A DNA stretch of 64,000 nt from Pseudomonas sp. RIT-PI-r (GCF_001297015.1 NZ_LIGE01000015.1:98684-162683); one strand, 5' to 3'; shown: positions 8,988 through 17,171, counted from the stretch's first letter. The notes: generated by a model not told the origin, from the sequence alone. Numbers and translations: made by a program.

Positions 8988-9015
8988 ATTGATCTTGGGC
9001 CTTTGGCAAAAGTTC
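8988..9015 (-). promoter_or_regulatory. Possible second AlgU-type promoter
   Basis: Minus strand: GAACTT, a 17-base spacer, then TCAAT. The -35 is perfect and the -10 is weak. P. aeruginosa algU also has more than one AlgU-dependent promoter, which makes a distal copy plausible. Confidence 0.4.
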
Positions 9016-9293
9016 CAATTATTTATAGTCGCACCGCCCAGACATTGGGCAACCCTGGGCAGAAAAATCCTGTTTCAGCGCCGATACAGTCGTGTTCTCC
9101 CCAAAAGGGTGAAAAAAACTTCCGACGAAGCACGCGGTTTTTTCCTTCACAGTAGTTTCACAATGCCATATCGGCGCGGCTATTGTGCCGTCCCACCCCT
9201 CTATATACTAGTGGGCTGTGTGGCTGTCTTGACTCGCCGATCCAGCGGTCTTGCGCCACCCCCGACCCGGGTCGCTTTGAGCGGAATCCTGTA

Positions 9294-10901
9294 ATGAGCC
9301 AACAATTCCAACATGATGTTCTGGTCATAGGCAGCGGTGCTGCCGGTTTGAGTCTCGCGCTGACCTTGCCGGGTCATTTGCGCATTGCCGTATTGAGCAA
9401 AGGCGATCTCGCCAACGGTTCGACCTTCTGGGCCCAGGGTGGCGTCGCCGCCGTGCTTGATGACACTGATACTGTCGAATCCCATGTTGATGACACCCTG
9501 AACGCCGGTGGCGGTCTGTGCCATGAAGACGCCGTGCGCTTTACCGTCGAGCACAGTCGTGAAGCCATCCAGTGGCTGATCGACCAGGGCGTACCGTTCA
9601 CCCGCGACGATCAATCCGGCACTGAAGATGGCGGATTCGAATTTCATCTGACCCGCGAAGGCGGTCACAGCCACCGTCGTATCATCCATGCGGCCGATGC
9701 TACCGGCGCGGCAATCTTCAAAACTTTGCTGGCTCAGGCCAAAGAGCGTTCGAACATCGAGTTGCTGGAGCAGCGGGTTGCCGTTGATCTGATTACCGAA
9801 CGCCGTTTGGGCATGGAAGGCGAGCGCTGCCTCGGCGCCTACGTACTCAATCGCAAAACCGGCGAAGTCGATACATACGGCGCACGCTTTGTGATTCTGG
9901 CCTCGGGCGGCGCGGCCAAGGTTTACCTCTATACCAGCAACCCCGACGGCGCCTGTGGTGATGGCATCGCCATGGCCTGGCGCTCCGGCTGCCGGGTGGC
10001 GAACCTGGAATTCAACCAGTTCCACCCGACCTGCCTGTACCACCCACAAGCGAAAAGCTTCCTTATTACCGAAGCCCTGCGCGGCGAAGGCGCACATTTG
10101 AAGCTGCCGAACGGCGAGCGCTTCATGTATCGCTTCGACAAACGCGCCGAACTGGCACCGCGCGACATCGTCGCTCGGGCCATCGACCATGAAATGAAGC
10201 GTCTGGGTGTCGACTGCGTCTATCTCGACATCAGCCACAAGCCCGAAGACTTCATCAAGACGCACTTTCCTACCGTATATGAGCGCTGCCTCGGTTTCGG
10301 TATCGACATCACCAAGCAGCCGATCCCGGTCGTACCCGCTGCGCACTACACCTGCGGTGGCGTGATGGTCGATCAACAAGGTCGCACCGATGTGCCGGGC
10401 TTGTATGCCATCGGCGAAACCAGCTTCACCGGCCTGCACGGCGCCAACCGCATGGCCAGCAACTCGCTGCTGGAATGTTTCGTCTATGCGCGTTCGGCCG
10501 CGGCGGACATCCTCGCGCAACTGGACGATGTCGCCGCGCCAAGCGCCCTGCCCGCGTGGGACGCCAGCCAGGTGACCGACTCGGACGAAGACGTGATCAT
10601 TGCGCACAACTGGGATGAGCTGCGCCGATTCATGTGGGACTACGTCGGCATCGTGCGCACCAACAAGCGCCTGCAACGGGCGCAACACCGCGTACGCCTG
10701 CTGCTGGACGAGATCGACGAGTTCTACAGCAACTACCGAGTAAGCAGAGACCTTATTGAGTTGAGGAACCTTGCTCAGGTAGCTGAACTGATGATCCAGT
10801 CAGCGATGGAACGCAAGGAATCTCGGGGTCTGCACTACACGCTGGACTATCCAGAGATGCTGCCAGAGGCGAAGGATACGATCCTTACACCGACCAGATG
10901 A
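9294..10901 (+). CDS. nadB: L-aspartate oxidase NadB (hybrid gene: C-terminus supplied by an integrated element)
   Basis: Flavoenzyme that oxidises L-aspartate to iminoaspartate, the first step of de novo NAD synthesis. The ATG at 9294 gives 535 residues with GSGAAG at 13-18 for FAD, the fumarate-reductase-like domain, and the C-terminal domain from about 430. Codons up to Tyr481 (10735) are chromosomal; the rest, 10736-10901, belongs to the integrated element. The element copy keeps nearly the same protein ([18 protein letters not shown]) but with many synonymous changes, and ends TILTPTR instead of [10 protein letters not shown]. The native tail lies at 16977-17171. Confidence 0.94.
   Translation: MSQQFQHDVLVIGSGAAGLSLALTLPGHLRIAVLSKGDLANGSTFWAQGGVAAVLDDTDTVESHVDDTLNAGGGLCHEDAVRFTVEHSREAIQWLIDQGVPFTRDDQSGTEDGGFEFHLTREGGHSHRRIIHAADATGAAIFKTLLAQAKERSNIELLEQRVAVDLITERRLGMEGERCLGAYVLNRKTGEVDTYGARFVILASGGAAKVYLYTSNPDGACGDGIAMAWRSGCRVANLEFNQFHPTCLYHPQAKSFLITEALRGEGAHLKLPNGERFMYRFDKRAELAPRDIVARAIDHEMKRLGVDCVYLDISHKPEDFIKTHFPTVYERCLGFGIDITKQPIPVVPAAHYTCGGVMVDQQGRTDVPGLYAIGETSFTGLHGANRMASNSLLECFVYARSAAADILAQLDDVAAPSALPAWDASQVTDSDEDVIIAHNWDELRRFMWDYVGIVRTNKRLQRAQHRVRLLLDEIDEFYSNYRVSRDLIELRNLAQVAELMIQSAMERKESRGLHYTLDYPEMLPEAKDTILTPTR
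10716..10735 (+). other. attL core of the nadB-integrated element
   Basis: GACGAGTTCTACAGCAACTA, identical to 16977-16996. It lies inside nadB codons 475-481 (DEFYSNY). These 20 bases are the longest exact match at the two junctions; homology continues beyond them only at the protein level. Confidence 0.85.
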
Positions 10902-11210
10902 GGCACGTTAGGACCCTTAGCGTAGCACCATAAGCCCCCGATCTGTAACAGCTTTGGCACATATTTGTCCTAACGCTGGGGTCCTTATCGCTTGCCCGCA
11001 AGGGTCCTTAACGTGCGCCCGAATGAGCGTGCAAGGGCCCACGGGGGTAAGCGCGCAGGTTAGTAGTTACAGGTGGTCATTCAGATTTTCGTGTCATTTC
11101 CTCATCTCCCCTCAGGCTCTCGCTTAGTCGCCTTTGAGTCAGCAACAAGTCAGCCCAGCAGGGCTCAGGCGATACGGGGACTTTCAGAAGGAGACCTCTC
11201 TTAAACAGCC
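10902..11210. repeat. Inverted-repeat cluster at the left end of the element
   Basis: No gene is supported in this 309-bp gap. GCACGTTAGGACCC (10903-10916) is repeated inverted at 11002-11016 (GGGTCCTTAACGTGC, one extra base). GGACCCTTAGCGT (10911-10923) is matched inverted by ACGCTGGGGTCC (10973-10984). These could be integrase or excisionase arm sites, or hairpins insulating nadB. Confidence 0.5.
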
Positions 11211-11750
11211 TTAGCAAGACCCCTCAGCGGGCCCCATTACGGCCTCAATGGGTAACTGACAAAAGAAGCTCCTTACGTTGGCGAACTCTCCGTGTTCCTC
11301 AAGGATTGCCTCATAGGCAGCACGACACATTGCGTTGAGCTGCGAGCTGTCATGGTCATCGGCCAGCATGAAACTTTTACCCAGGCCGTAGCCTTCTACA
11401 CAGCCAGACACACGGCCAGTCTTTGCGTTGATGTAGACCCCTTTAGGCAGGAAGCGGGAACGACCTGGAGTGTTCTGTGCGTTCTGGCGATTGGTGCAGG
11501 CCCTTAGGTTGCTGGTCTTGTTATTCCCGGGGTTCCCGTCGCGGTGGTCGATGTAGAGCCCTTGAGGGTCCTTGCCGGTGACCAGTGCGTACACGACCCG
11601 GTGAACTGCCAGCCCTTGAAATGACCAATAGCCATCGGGACGCTGGTTGCCTACGGGTTGACCTTCAAGGGTCGCAAGGCCCGAAGGGCTCTTAGGGTCG
11701 GCCTTGTAGGAAGCGGAAAGGTTCTTAACGTCGATCTGAATGTTTTGCAT
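11211..11750 (-). CDS. HNH endonuclease (phage/homing type, HNH_3-like)
   Basis: The 179 residues carry an HNH core at about 50-93: HRVVYALVTG with His50, then IDHRDGNPGNNKTSNLRACTNRQNAQN with the Asp68-His69 pair and asparagines. This is the pattern of HNH nucleases spread among T7-like and other phages. The C-terminal part (about 95-150, with PKGVYINAKTGRVSG) resembles AP2-like DNA-binding repeats found with such enzymes. An AAGGGGA ribosome site precedes the ATG. It is the first gene inside the left end, reading back toward nadB. A free-standing homing role or a role in element mobility are both possible. Confidence 0.82.
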   Translation of the reverse strand: MQNIQIDVKNLSASYKADPKSPSGLATLEGQPVGNQRPDGYWSFQGLAVHRVVYALVTGKDPQGLYIDHRDGNPGNNKTSNLRACTNRQNAQNTPGRSRFLPKGVYINAKTGRVSGCVEGYGLGKSFMLADDHDSSQLNAMCRAAYEAILEEHGEFANVRSFFCQLPIEAVMGPAEGSC

Positions 11751-12065
11751 GGTAGATGTCCCCTTATTGCGTGGTGGTGGTTCTCCTTAGTGACCCATGG
11801 TGCAGGTCTTAGAGGTGCGCGCAGGTCCTGGGCGGCTGCTCAGTGGTCTCTTAAGGGTTGCTCAGTGGTGCTTTCAATCAGTGGTCGGTAGACCCAGGCA
11901 CTAAGCTCAGAGGGTCTTAAAGGTCTCTGAGAGGTGGGATTGCTTATCAGCAAATAATCCCCGTCACAAAGGAAGGGTCATTTAGGGATGGCTTTAGTCT
12001 TGTGTCCTCATTGAGTCAGTGCCTCTTAGAGGTCGGTACTTAGGGTTCTTTATCTTGTGTCCGCA
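11751..12065. repeat. Intergenic stretch with iteron-like TCAGTGGT repeats
   Basis: A 315-bp gap without a supported gene. TCAGTGGT occurs in direct orientation at 11840-11847, 11862-11869 and 11878-11885. GGTCTTA/TCTTAA words are frequent around it. This could be a protein-binding array or the control region of the HNH gene. Confidence 0.35.
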
Positions 12066-12575
12066 TTAAATGGCGAACGCATCAGTTCCCAGGTCCAGAC
12101 GTAGCTGTGCCATCTGGTTGGGTGTCGATTGAATGGCCGGGATGGTCTCGCGCTGGTGACATTCAAGGTCTCCCATAGCAGCCCTCAGCCACTTAGGCCG
12201 GGACCTCATAAGCGGTTGCAAGGCGACCTCAAGGGCACTGAGATAGCGGCGAGCCATCCGGGAGGACAGACCCAGGTGTGCCCCGATGGTCTCCGTAGAG
12301 AAAACCTCAAGGGCCTCAAGCAATTCATAGAGGGTCTTAACCGGGAGCTGTTTGGCTCCGCCGTGGTCCAGCCTTGCGACTCCTGAAAGGATGTCCTCAG
12401 ACCATCGGTCATACCGGTCCTGAAAATCCAGTTGACCACAGAAAGGGTTATCAATGATTGTCGGCACGGTTCCTCGCTTGGGTTTATTAGGCACAAGGCG
12501 AAGACCTGTCAGGTAGTCGGCCCGGTCGAAGTCATGGGCCAGGGTTTGAAATAGAACGGTAGAGAAATGGGTCAT
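12066..12575 (-). CDS. Element-encoded HTH protein of unknown function
   Basis: I do not recognise this family. From the ATG at 12575 (AAGGAG 8 bases upstream) it is 169 residues; an upstream in-frame ATG at 12722 would add a low-complexity Thr/Pro-rich leader with no ribosome site. Residues about 92-120 (FSTETIGAHLGLSSRMARRYL) form a likely helix-turn-helix, suggesting DNA binding. A degenerate copy of the gene lies just upstream at 12880-13190. A replication, excision or regulatory role in the element is possible. Confidence 0.6.
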   Translation of the reverse strand: MTHFSTVLFQTLAHDFDRADYLTGLRLVPNKPKRGTVPTIIDNPFCGQLDFQDRYDRWSEDILSGVARLDHGGAKQLPVKTLYELLEALEVFSTETIGAHLGLSSRMARRYLSALEVALQPLMRSRPKWLRAAMGDLECHQRETIPAIQSTPNQMAQLRLDLGTDAFAI

Positions 12576-12879
12576 GTGGCGGGTCTCCTTGGTAGCGGTG
12601 GTCTCCGTTGGTTGCGAGGGGATTTGGATGGGCTCGGTGGTCCCTGTTTGGGTGAGGGGTTTTAAGTGGGGAGTTCCGAGGTTGTAACCGTCATCCATGC
12701 GTAGATTGGGATTTAAGCCCAATTGGCTCGACTAAGGTTTACGAGAGTGGGCCCGGAGGTATTAGTCCTGTGGCCTTAGTGAGGGTCTTTACGGACAAAT
12801 CTAAATGGGCATCAGAAGAAACTATTCGTATCTTCCATTGTAAGTAAGGGTTTATTCCAACCTACCCGGCAGAATCTCA

Positions 12880-13190
12880 GAAGGACAAAGCCCTCTGTCC
12901 CTTAGGTGGGGCCTCATCAGCATTTGCACGGCGACCTTAAGGCTTGCAGGTAACGGCGGGCCATCCGAGAAATGGGCACATACGTGACACGATGGTCTCC
13001 ATAGAGAACATCTCAAGAGCTTTAAGTAATTCGTAGCGGATCTTAACGAGCAGCTACTTGGTTCCGTTATAGTTCAGCCCTACGCCCTGCAAAATCCTCA
13101 GACCATCGGGCGAAACCCACCTGTAAATTCAAGAAACTGTAAGGATGGGGGGGGCGGAACCAACGAATATCGGCACGATGCCTTATTGGC
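12880..13190 (-). pseudogene. Decayed duplicate of the element HTH gene
   Basis: The stretch aligns with 12150-12500 in the same orientation. Shared blocks include GGCGACCT(c/t)AAGG, GCGGGCCATCC against GCGAGCCATCC, CGATGGTCTCC(a/g)TAGAGAA and CTCAGACCATCGG. Many substitutions and indels, including a run of nine G at about 13147-13155, remove any open frame. It marks the left edge of the AT-rich cargo and is evidence of recombination between related elements. Confidence 0.75.
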
Positions 13191-13259
13191 ATAAAGTGAT
13201 TATTTCTGGCAGAGTCTTAAGCAAGGGCAGTCAAGAATTTGGCACATAGGGATCGAGCG

Positions 13260-14507
13260 ATGAAGAAAGTAATTCACCTAAAAGAAAAGCCTGCCGGTTA
13301 CTGCACGAACGCTGCGAGAGCTGGAGAACCCGCACTTATCCAGTACCGAGGGGTTTCTCTATCGTCAAGCGGTAGAGATTTCATTCGTAAGGTTGAAGCT
13401 TTCCCTAACCAAATTTTAGAAATGGCGTACGCGGACTTCCACGCCTCAACGGTTAAGCGCTTCGTCGCCATAATTCACGGAAATCTTGAGACAGAAGTAC
13501 ATCTAAATGACTTCGACATATATGCTGAAGCATTGGTAACCAGAAGCGTTGAAGCTGGTGACGCAGTAAGAAAAAGTGACCTCCACCACTTCGACAAGAT
13601 GATATTAGAAGGTATAGAATTCCCCAAGGATTGTGGCTATGTAATCATACTAAACAATGGATGGGAGAGAATTCTATTCTGGGATTTCGGCCCTCTATTA
13701 GAAAATGAAAATTACGCACCTATAGACTACGACGTAGGTCGCCTTATAGCTACTGGATTTTCGGCTTCGGTTTTTCCAGAGATATTTGATTTAAATGACG
13801 ACGAGTGGCGTAAAATCATTGCTTCCGGTTGGTTCCCGTTCTCTTATCTTGATTACGAGCAACAACTAAACCTGCTTAATTATTTAAAGCTCGACTGGGA
13901 CACTCAGGAAATAGAGCAAAGCATCGACCAAAAGTTATGTGACGACAGTAACAATTGGCTATCCAAAATAAGCAACAACGAGAAAATAAAACCACATTAC
14001 GCCCTCATTGAAAAATCAATGAAGTACCATCTGAATGAGGATTATGACGCATCAATACACATATTATACCCAAGGATTGAGGCACTTCTCCGAGAGGACT
14101 TCATCCGAGCAAACCCTCAAAAACAAGGAAGACAACAGAGCGCGCTATCTTCTCACATATCCACCAATGTAACAAAGCACACTCACACAATCACAAGACT
14201 ACTCCCCGATAGATTCGGAGAATATCTAAACAAGCACTATTTTAAAGATTTCAACGCTACTGAAGAAACTGACTTCATAAGTAGAAACACAGTCAGCCAT
14301 GGCAAAAACCTGACCTCTTCATTTACAAGAAAAGCGTCACTAATAGGCTTTCTGATTCTGGATCAAATCCATCAGTACACTCACCTATCCAATACCTTCG
14401 AACTCAGAATTCAAGAAAATGAGGAAGCAGCAAAAAAAATCTCGAGTGACTCTGGACAGGACTCCCGAGGCAAATCTTCGCAGACAAATCGCCCGGACAA
14501 ATTTTAG
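13260..14507 (+). CDS. Cargo protein with HEPN-like R-x4-H motif, putative defence effector
   Basis: I do not recognise a named family. From the ATG at 13260 (AGGGAT upstream) it is 415 residues; a TTG at 13239 is in frame but inferior. The N-terminal 240 residues are mixed alpha/beta with no clear motif. From about 245 the protein is helical (HYALIEKSMKYHLNEDYDAS, then ILYPRIEALLRED) and ends with SRNTVSHG, i.e. Arg342-x4-His347, the catalytic signature of HEPN ribonucleases; the layout recalls Abi-like and DUF4209-like proteins. The gene is markedly AT-rich against its surroundings, which indicates recent transfer. A downstream gene starts 17 bp after its stop. Confidence 0.65.
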   Translation: MKKVIHLKEKPAGYCTNAARAGEPALIQYRGVSLSSSGRDFIRKVEAFPNQILEMAYADFHASTVKRFVAIIHGNLETEVHLNDFDIYAEALVTRSVEAGDAVRKSDLHHFDKMILEGIEFPKDCGYVIILNNGWERILFWDFGPLLENENYAPIDYDVGRLIATGFSASVFPEIFDLNDDEWRKIIASGWFPFSYLDYEQQLNLLNYLKLDWDTQEIEQSIDQKLCDDSNNWLSKISNNEKIKPHYALIEKSMKYHLNEDYDASIHILYPRIEALLREDFIRANPQKQGRQQSALSSHISTNVTKHTHTITRLLPDRFGEYLNKHYFKDFNATEETDFISRNTVSHGKNLTSSFTRKASLIGFLILDQIHQYTHLSNTFELRIQENEEAAKKISSDSGQDSRGKSSQTNRPDKF

Positions 14508-14524
14508 TATACAGGACGCTTTAA

Positions 14525-14950
14525 ATGTTTGGCTTCTTAAAGAAAAAACCCACCCCCCAAAATCAGCAAATCAGGGAAACACTTTCACGCACAGCTACTA
14601 TTCTTGAATTTAATCTCATGCTGTGCAGATCCGTATCAAGTTATAAAGCCAAACTCAGCAGCGACTTTGTAAGAGGCTATTTTATAGGTTTTCTTGACGC
14701 TTCCTTACAGTATTCGAATGCACCATTAAGAGACGATGAGGAGTTTTTCATTTGCATGCTGTACGGACATGAAGCCTTGCTAAGAAAAGACATAGGCTCC
14801 ACCGATGAGTACACTCGCGCCTCAATGCAACTACAAGGAGTAGAAGGATTCGATAAAGGACAAGCGGCAGGCGGACGAGATTATTTTGATTTTATGAACA
14901 ATCAAATCAAATCACCCACCACTCTACTTCAAATATTTCGAGACCAATAA
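14525..14950 (+). CDS. Small hypothetical protein in cargo operon
   Basis: The family is not recognised. 141 residues, soluble, starting MFGFLKKKPTPQNQQIRETL with a basic N-terminus and a mostly helical body; GYFIGFLDASLQ and FDKGQAAGGRDYFDFM are its most distinctive stretches. AGGA at 14513-14516 fits the ATG. It lies 17 bp after the HEPN-like gene in the same AT-rich composition, so the two probably form an operon. A partner or antitoxin role for the upstream gene is a guess. Confidence 0.6.
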   Translation: MFGFLKKKPTPQNQQIRETLSRTATILEFNLMLCRSVSSYKAKLSSDFVRGYFIGFLDASLQYSNAPLRDDEEFFICMLYGHEALLRKDIGSTDEYTRASMQLQGVEGFDKGQAAGGRDYFDFMNNQIKSPTTLLQIFRDQ

Positions 14951-14952
14951 AG

Positions 14953-14988
14953 ACTTGCGACCTCGACCCACTCAAGGTCTTGGTCGCA
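14953..14988. terminator. Hairpin between convergent cargo genes
   Basis: TTGCGACC at the left pairs with GGTCGCAG at the right, with an inner GACCTCGA / AAGGTC pairing. There is no long T-run, so intrinsic termination is only possible. Confidence 0.35.
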
Positions 14989-14992
14989 GGCA

Positions 14993-15370
14993 TCAGAAAA
15001 ATATCTTGTATAGCCCAAACAGGCCTAAAGCCACAAACACGTAAAACACCAATTGAACTCCCTTCTTAGTGACACTCTTATTTATCACCCACAACTCATC
15101 GAGAAAACAATCTCTGAATTTACGCTCATCAATATCCATCGACAGGCCATATTGAGGAAGTAAGTCAACGGCATGAAAATATTTGATCTGTGCGAGCCGT
15201 GATAAATTACTATTGCTGTCGTCTATTTTTAGCTCATCATCGCAAAACATTTTCCAAGCCATAGTTCTTGCGGCTTTTTCACCATTTGAATCTATCGAAA
15301 GCAGCTGTAGCTCACGTTTTCTAAGCTCTTGAGCTACCTTTTCACCGCCATAAAGTTCGAGATTTCTCAT
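14993..15370 (-). CDS. Hypothetical protein with C-terminal membrane anchor
   Basis: The family is not recognised. 125 residues: a charged helical cytosolic part (about 1-100, GEKVAQELRKREL near the start) and a single hydrophobic segment at the C-terminus (QLVFYVFVALGLFGLY, about 106-121), so it is probably tail-anchored in the inner membrane. AT-rich like the two genes it converges with. Membrane-anchored small partners are common in defence modules, but nothing here proves that link. Confidence 0.55.
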   Translation of the reverse strand: MRNLELYGGEKVAQELRKRELQLLSIDSNGEKAARTMAWKMFCDDELKIDDSNSNLSRLAQIKYFHAVDLLPQYGLSMDIDERKFRDCFLDELWVINKSVTKKGVQLVFYVFVALGLFGLYKIFF

Positions 15371-15410
15371 TCCATTAAGACCTAATTGTATAATTTCTAT
15401 TTGCCCATAA

Positions 15411-15466
15411 GATCAGTCATAACCGACCGACCATGAAGCGTGCCCCGGTGCCCCAAGATCGGCTCA
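15411..15466 (-). pseudogene. Fragment of a second integrase C-terminus
   Basis: The stretch resembles 15568-15616 inside the integrase gene, the part encoding AESILGHASGSISYDLY. Shared words include CAGTCATAAC against AGGTCATAAC, GAAGC(g/a)TGCCCC, and CCCCAAGAT(c/t)G(g/a)CTCAG. An 8-base insertion (CCGGTGCC region) breaks the frame. It abuts the integrase stop codon and marks the right edge of the AT-rich cargo. Confidence 0.7.
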
Positions 15467-16936
15467 GTAATTAACACAAGGAATGTTAAAAATTTCACCC
15501 CTGAAACGCAAAGCTACTTTCAAAGCCTCAGCTAATCGAGTCACTTCGACCGTACTTCCAGCGCCATACAGGTCATAACTGATAGATCCCGAAGCATGCC
15601 CCAAGATTGACTCAGCGGTCCCCACAGGGATCTCAGCAGCCTTCAATGCACCGGCCAGAGAGTGACGCAAAGAATGGAAGGTCTGGGTCCGATCAGCGTT
15701 CAAACTTAGGACATCCCTAAGGGCCCCATTAAGCACGTTCGAGAACTGACCAGCCCCTAACGTGAACAGTCGGGAATCAGCTTTATCGACAAACGCACGG
15801 AACGCTTGAAGGTCGAACCCATAGGCACAGTCAGTCAGCGGTATGACACGCAAAGCGTTCCTGGTCTTGGCTGTCTTGCCGTCGTTCCTATTGATGTCGA
15901 TGACCCACACTCCCCCAACCGGCTTTACGTCATCCTTGGTCAACTGTCTGAGTTCCTCGATACGGGTCCCGGTGATGACCCCAAGGGACAACGCCCAACG
16001 CTGCCATGCGTCCACTGGTAGTGAGTTAGCGTGAGTCATCAGGGCCTTTACCTGATCTTGAGAGAGCGCCTCACGGGAGCTGTCAGCGCCTTTAGTTGGC
16101 TTCAGGCCCTTATCGAAACTCTTGTCGAGATAGCCATTGTTCACAGCCCAAGCCATGACCGTTGATAGCCGGGTCAGCAGCTTCTTAACTGTCGAAGGCT
16201 TACGGTCCTCAAGAAGCTTGTCCCTGAGGCTCTTCATGTCCTCCCGTGTGTGGTTCTTCATGTCCAGCTCGCCAAGGACCGCGCCGATAGCTTCACACGA
16301 TGACTTCACGTCGCGCATGGTGCTGGCCTGAATGCTGTCTTTGCGTTCCTCCATGTAGAGCGCAGAGAGAGACTTAAAGGTCAGCCCCGGAGAAGCGTTT
16401 ACAGATGAAGGCAAGGAGAAGGCCAAAGACTTGCCACAAGGTTCTTCGTTGAGGTCCTTTACGATTTCGACCAGCTTCCCTGACTTCCCCCGCATACGCT
16501 CCTGAGAGGCCTCAAGAATCTCAAGCGCCTTACTCACTGCTCGTTGCTGGTTGACGCTCAGGGGCAGCTTTGCGGAGGCCTTGCGAAGCGCCAAGTGATG
16601 CTCATCGTTGATCATCTCGTAAGCGACCAGCGAGCTATCACCGTGTGCCATCGTCAGGTTGTACTCAGCGAACTCAATCAAGCGCTCACGGAGTTCGTCC
16701 CATGACGCCTCAGGGTTGTCCAAGTGGTAAGCCTTGAGAGTCGAGAGGATGTCGTCGGAGATGGTCATTGCGGTGGCCTTGTCGGTAGTCCTGAGTGACA
16801 GCGTGAAGAAGCCCTTGACGGTTCCTTGAGGGCGAAGGCGAAGGTAATAGCGACCAGACCGGCGATAGTGGTACGGCTTGGCGAGCGCAGTTTGTAACAG
16901 GTTTGTCCCACTTTGGGAGCGGTGGTTGACGGTCAT
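15464..16936 (-). CDS. Tyrosine recombinase / phage-type integrase
   Basis: The 490 residues have an N-terminal arm-binding region (LRPQGTVKGFFTLSLRTTDK near 34-53), a core-binding domain (about 185-275) and a catalytic domain with Arg325 (GTRIEELR), His421-Arg424 (HSLRH), His447 (LGHASG) and the likely nucleophile Tyr457. All key residues are present, so it may be active. The gene begins 40 bp from attR and reads into the element. The short tail FNIPCVNY runs to a stop within sequence shared with an integrase fragment, so the C-terminus may have been altered by recombination. Confidence 0.92.
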   Translation of the reverse strand: MTVNHRSQSGTNLLQTALAKPYHYRRSGRYYLRLRPQGTVKGFFTLSLRTTDKATAMTISDDILSTLKAYHLDNPEASWDELRERLIEFAEYNLTMAHGDSSLVAYEMINDEHHLALRKASAKLPLSVNQQRAVSKALEILEASQERMRGKSGKLVEIVKDLNEEPCGKSLAFSLPSSVNASPGLTFKSLSALYMEERKDSIQASTMRDVKSSCEAIGAVLGELDMKNHTREDMKSLRDKLLEDRKPSTVKKLLTRLSTVMAWAVNNGYLDKSFDKGLKPTKGADSSREALSQDQVKALMTHANSLPVDAWQRWALSLGVITGTRIEELRQLTKDDVKPVGGVWVIDINRNDGKTAKTRNALRVIPLTDCAYGFDLQAFRAFVDKADSRLFTLGAGQFSNVLNGALRDVLSLNADRTQTFHSLRHSLAGALKAAEIPVGTAESILGHASGSISYDLYGAGSTVEVTRLAEALKVALRFRGEIFNIPCVNY

Positions 16937-16976
16937 CGGCTGAACCCCCTGTATCCATTGGGTTTAGCCTCATAGG

Positions 16977-16996
16977 GACGAGTTCTACAGCAACTA
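16977..16996 (+). other. attR core of the nadB-integrated element
   Basis: A second exact copy of GACGAGTTCTACAGCAACTA. It is followed immediately by the displaced native nadB sequence (AAAGTCAGCCGCGACC). Confidence 0.85.
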
Positions 16997-17171
16997 TAAA
17001 GTCAGCCGCGACCTGATCGAGTTGCGCAACCTCGCTCAGGTCGCCGAACTGATGATCTGCTCAGCCATGGAACGCAAGGAAAGTCGCGGCCTGCATTACA
17101 CCCTCGACTACCCGGACATGTTGCCCGAGGCGCTCGACACTATTCTGGTGCCGCCCACCTACGTCGGCTGA
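16977..17171 (+). pseudogene. nadB: Displaced native 3' end of nadB
   Basis: 65 codons in the nadB frame read [15 protein letters not shown] onwards to [10 protein letters not shown] and a stop. Joined to codon 474 of the upstream part, they restore a protein of 538 residues, the usual Pseudomonas NadB length. There is no start codon or ribosome site, so it is silent unless the element excises. It overlaps the convergent 3' end of ygfX by 32 bp. Confidence 0.92.

Larger units (their letters stand above)
8736..9293. promoter_or_regulatory. algU / nadB divergent control region
   Basis: A 558-bp gap without a supported gene. It contains two AlgU-like promoters firing toward algU (8795-8821 and 8988-9015). 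The nadB promoter should lie in the right part; CTATATACTAG near 9201 is an AT-rich candidate -10. Confidence 0.5.
10716..16996. mobile_element. 6.3-kb integrative element inserted in the 3' part of nadB
   Basis: The element is bounded by the 20-bp direct repeat at 10716-10735 and 16977-16996. It carries a tyrosine integrase whose start is 40 bp from the right end, an HNH endonuclease, an HTH protein, a decayed second copy of that HTH gene, and a three-gene AT-rich cargo. It contributes a recoded 3' end to nadB and strands the native one. Base composition changes twice: the left part is rich in CTTA/TAAG words, and the cargo (about 13.26-15.41 kb) is clearly AT-rich. No structural or packaging phage genes are visible, so it may be a satellite, a genomic islet or a decayed prophage. 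Confidence 0.88.

Noticed and set aside
9201..10688. 495-codon open frame antisense to nadB
   Set aside because: It mirrors nadB codon bias on the other strand; no family character, signal or ribosome site. High-GC genes often give long antisense frames.
13239..13259. TTG start for the cargo HEPN-like gene
   Set aside because: The upstream bases belong to the decayed HTH-gene copy; the ATG at 13260 has a better ribosome site.
16977..17171. Native nadB tail as an expressed peptide gene
   Set aside because: No start codon or ribosome site in frame; it is a stranded gene end.
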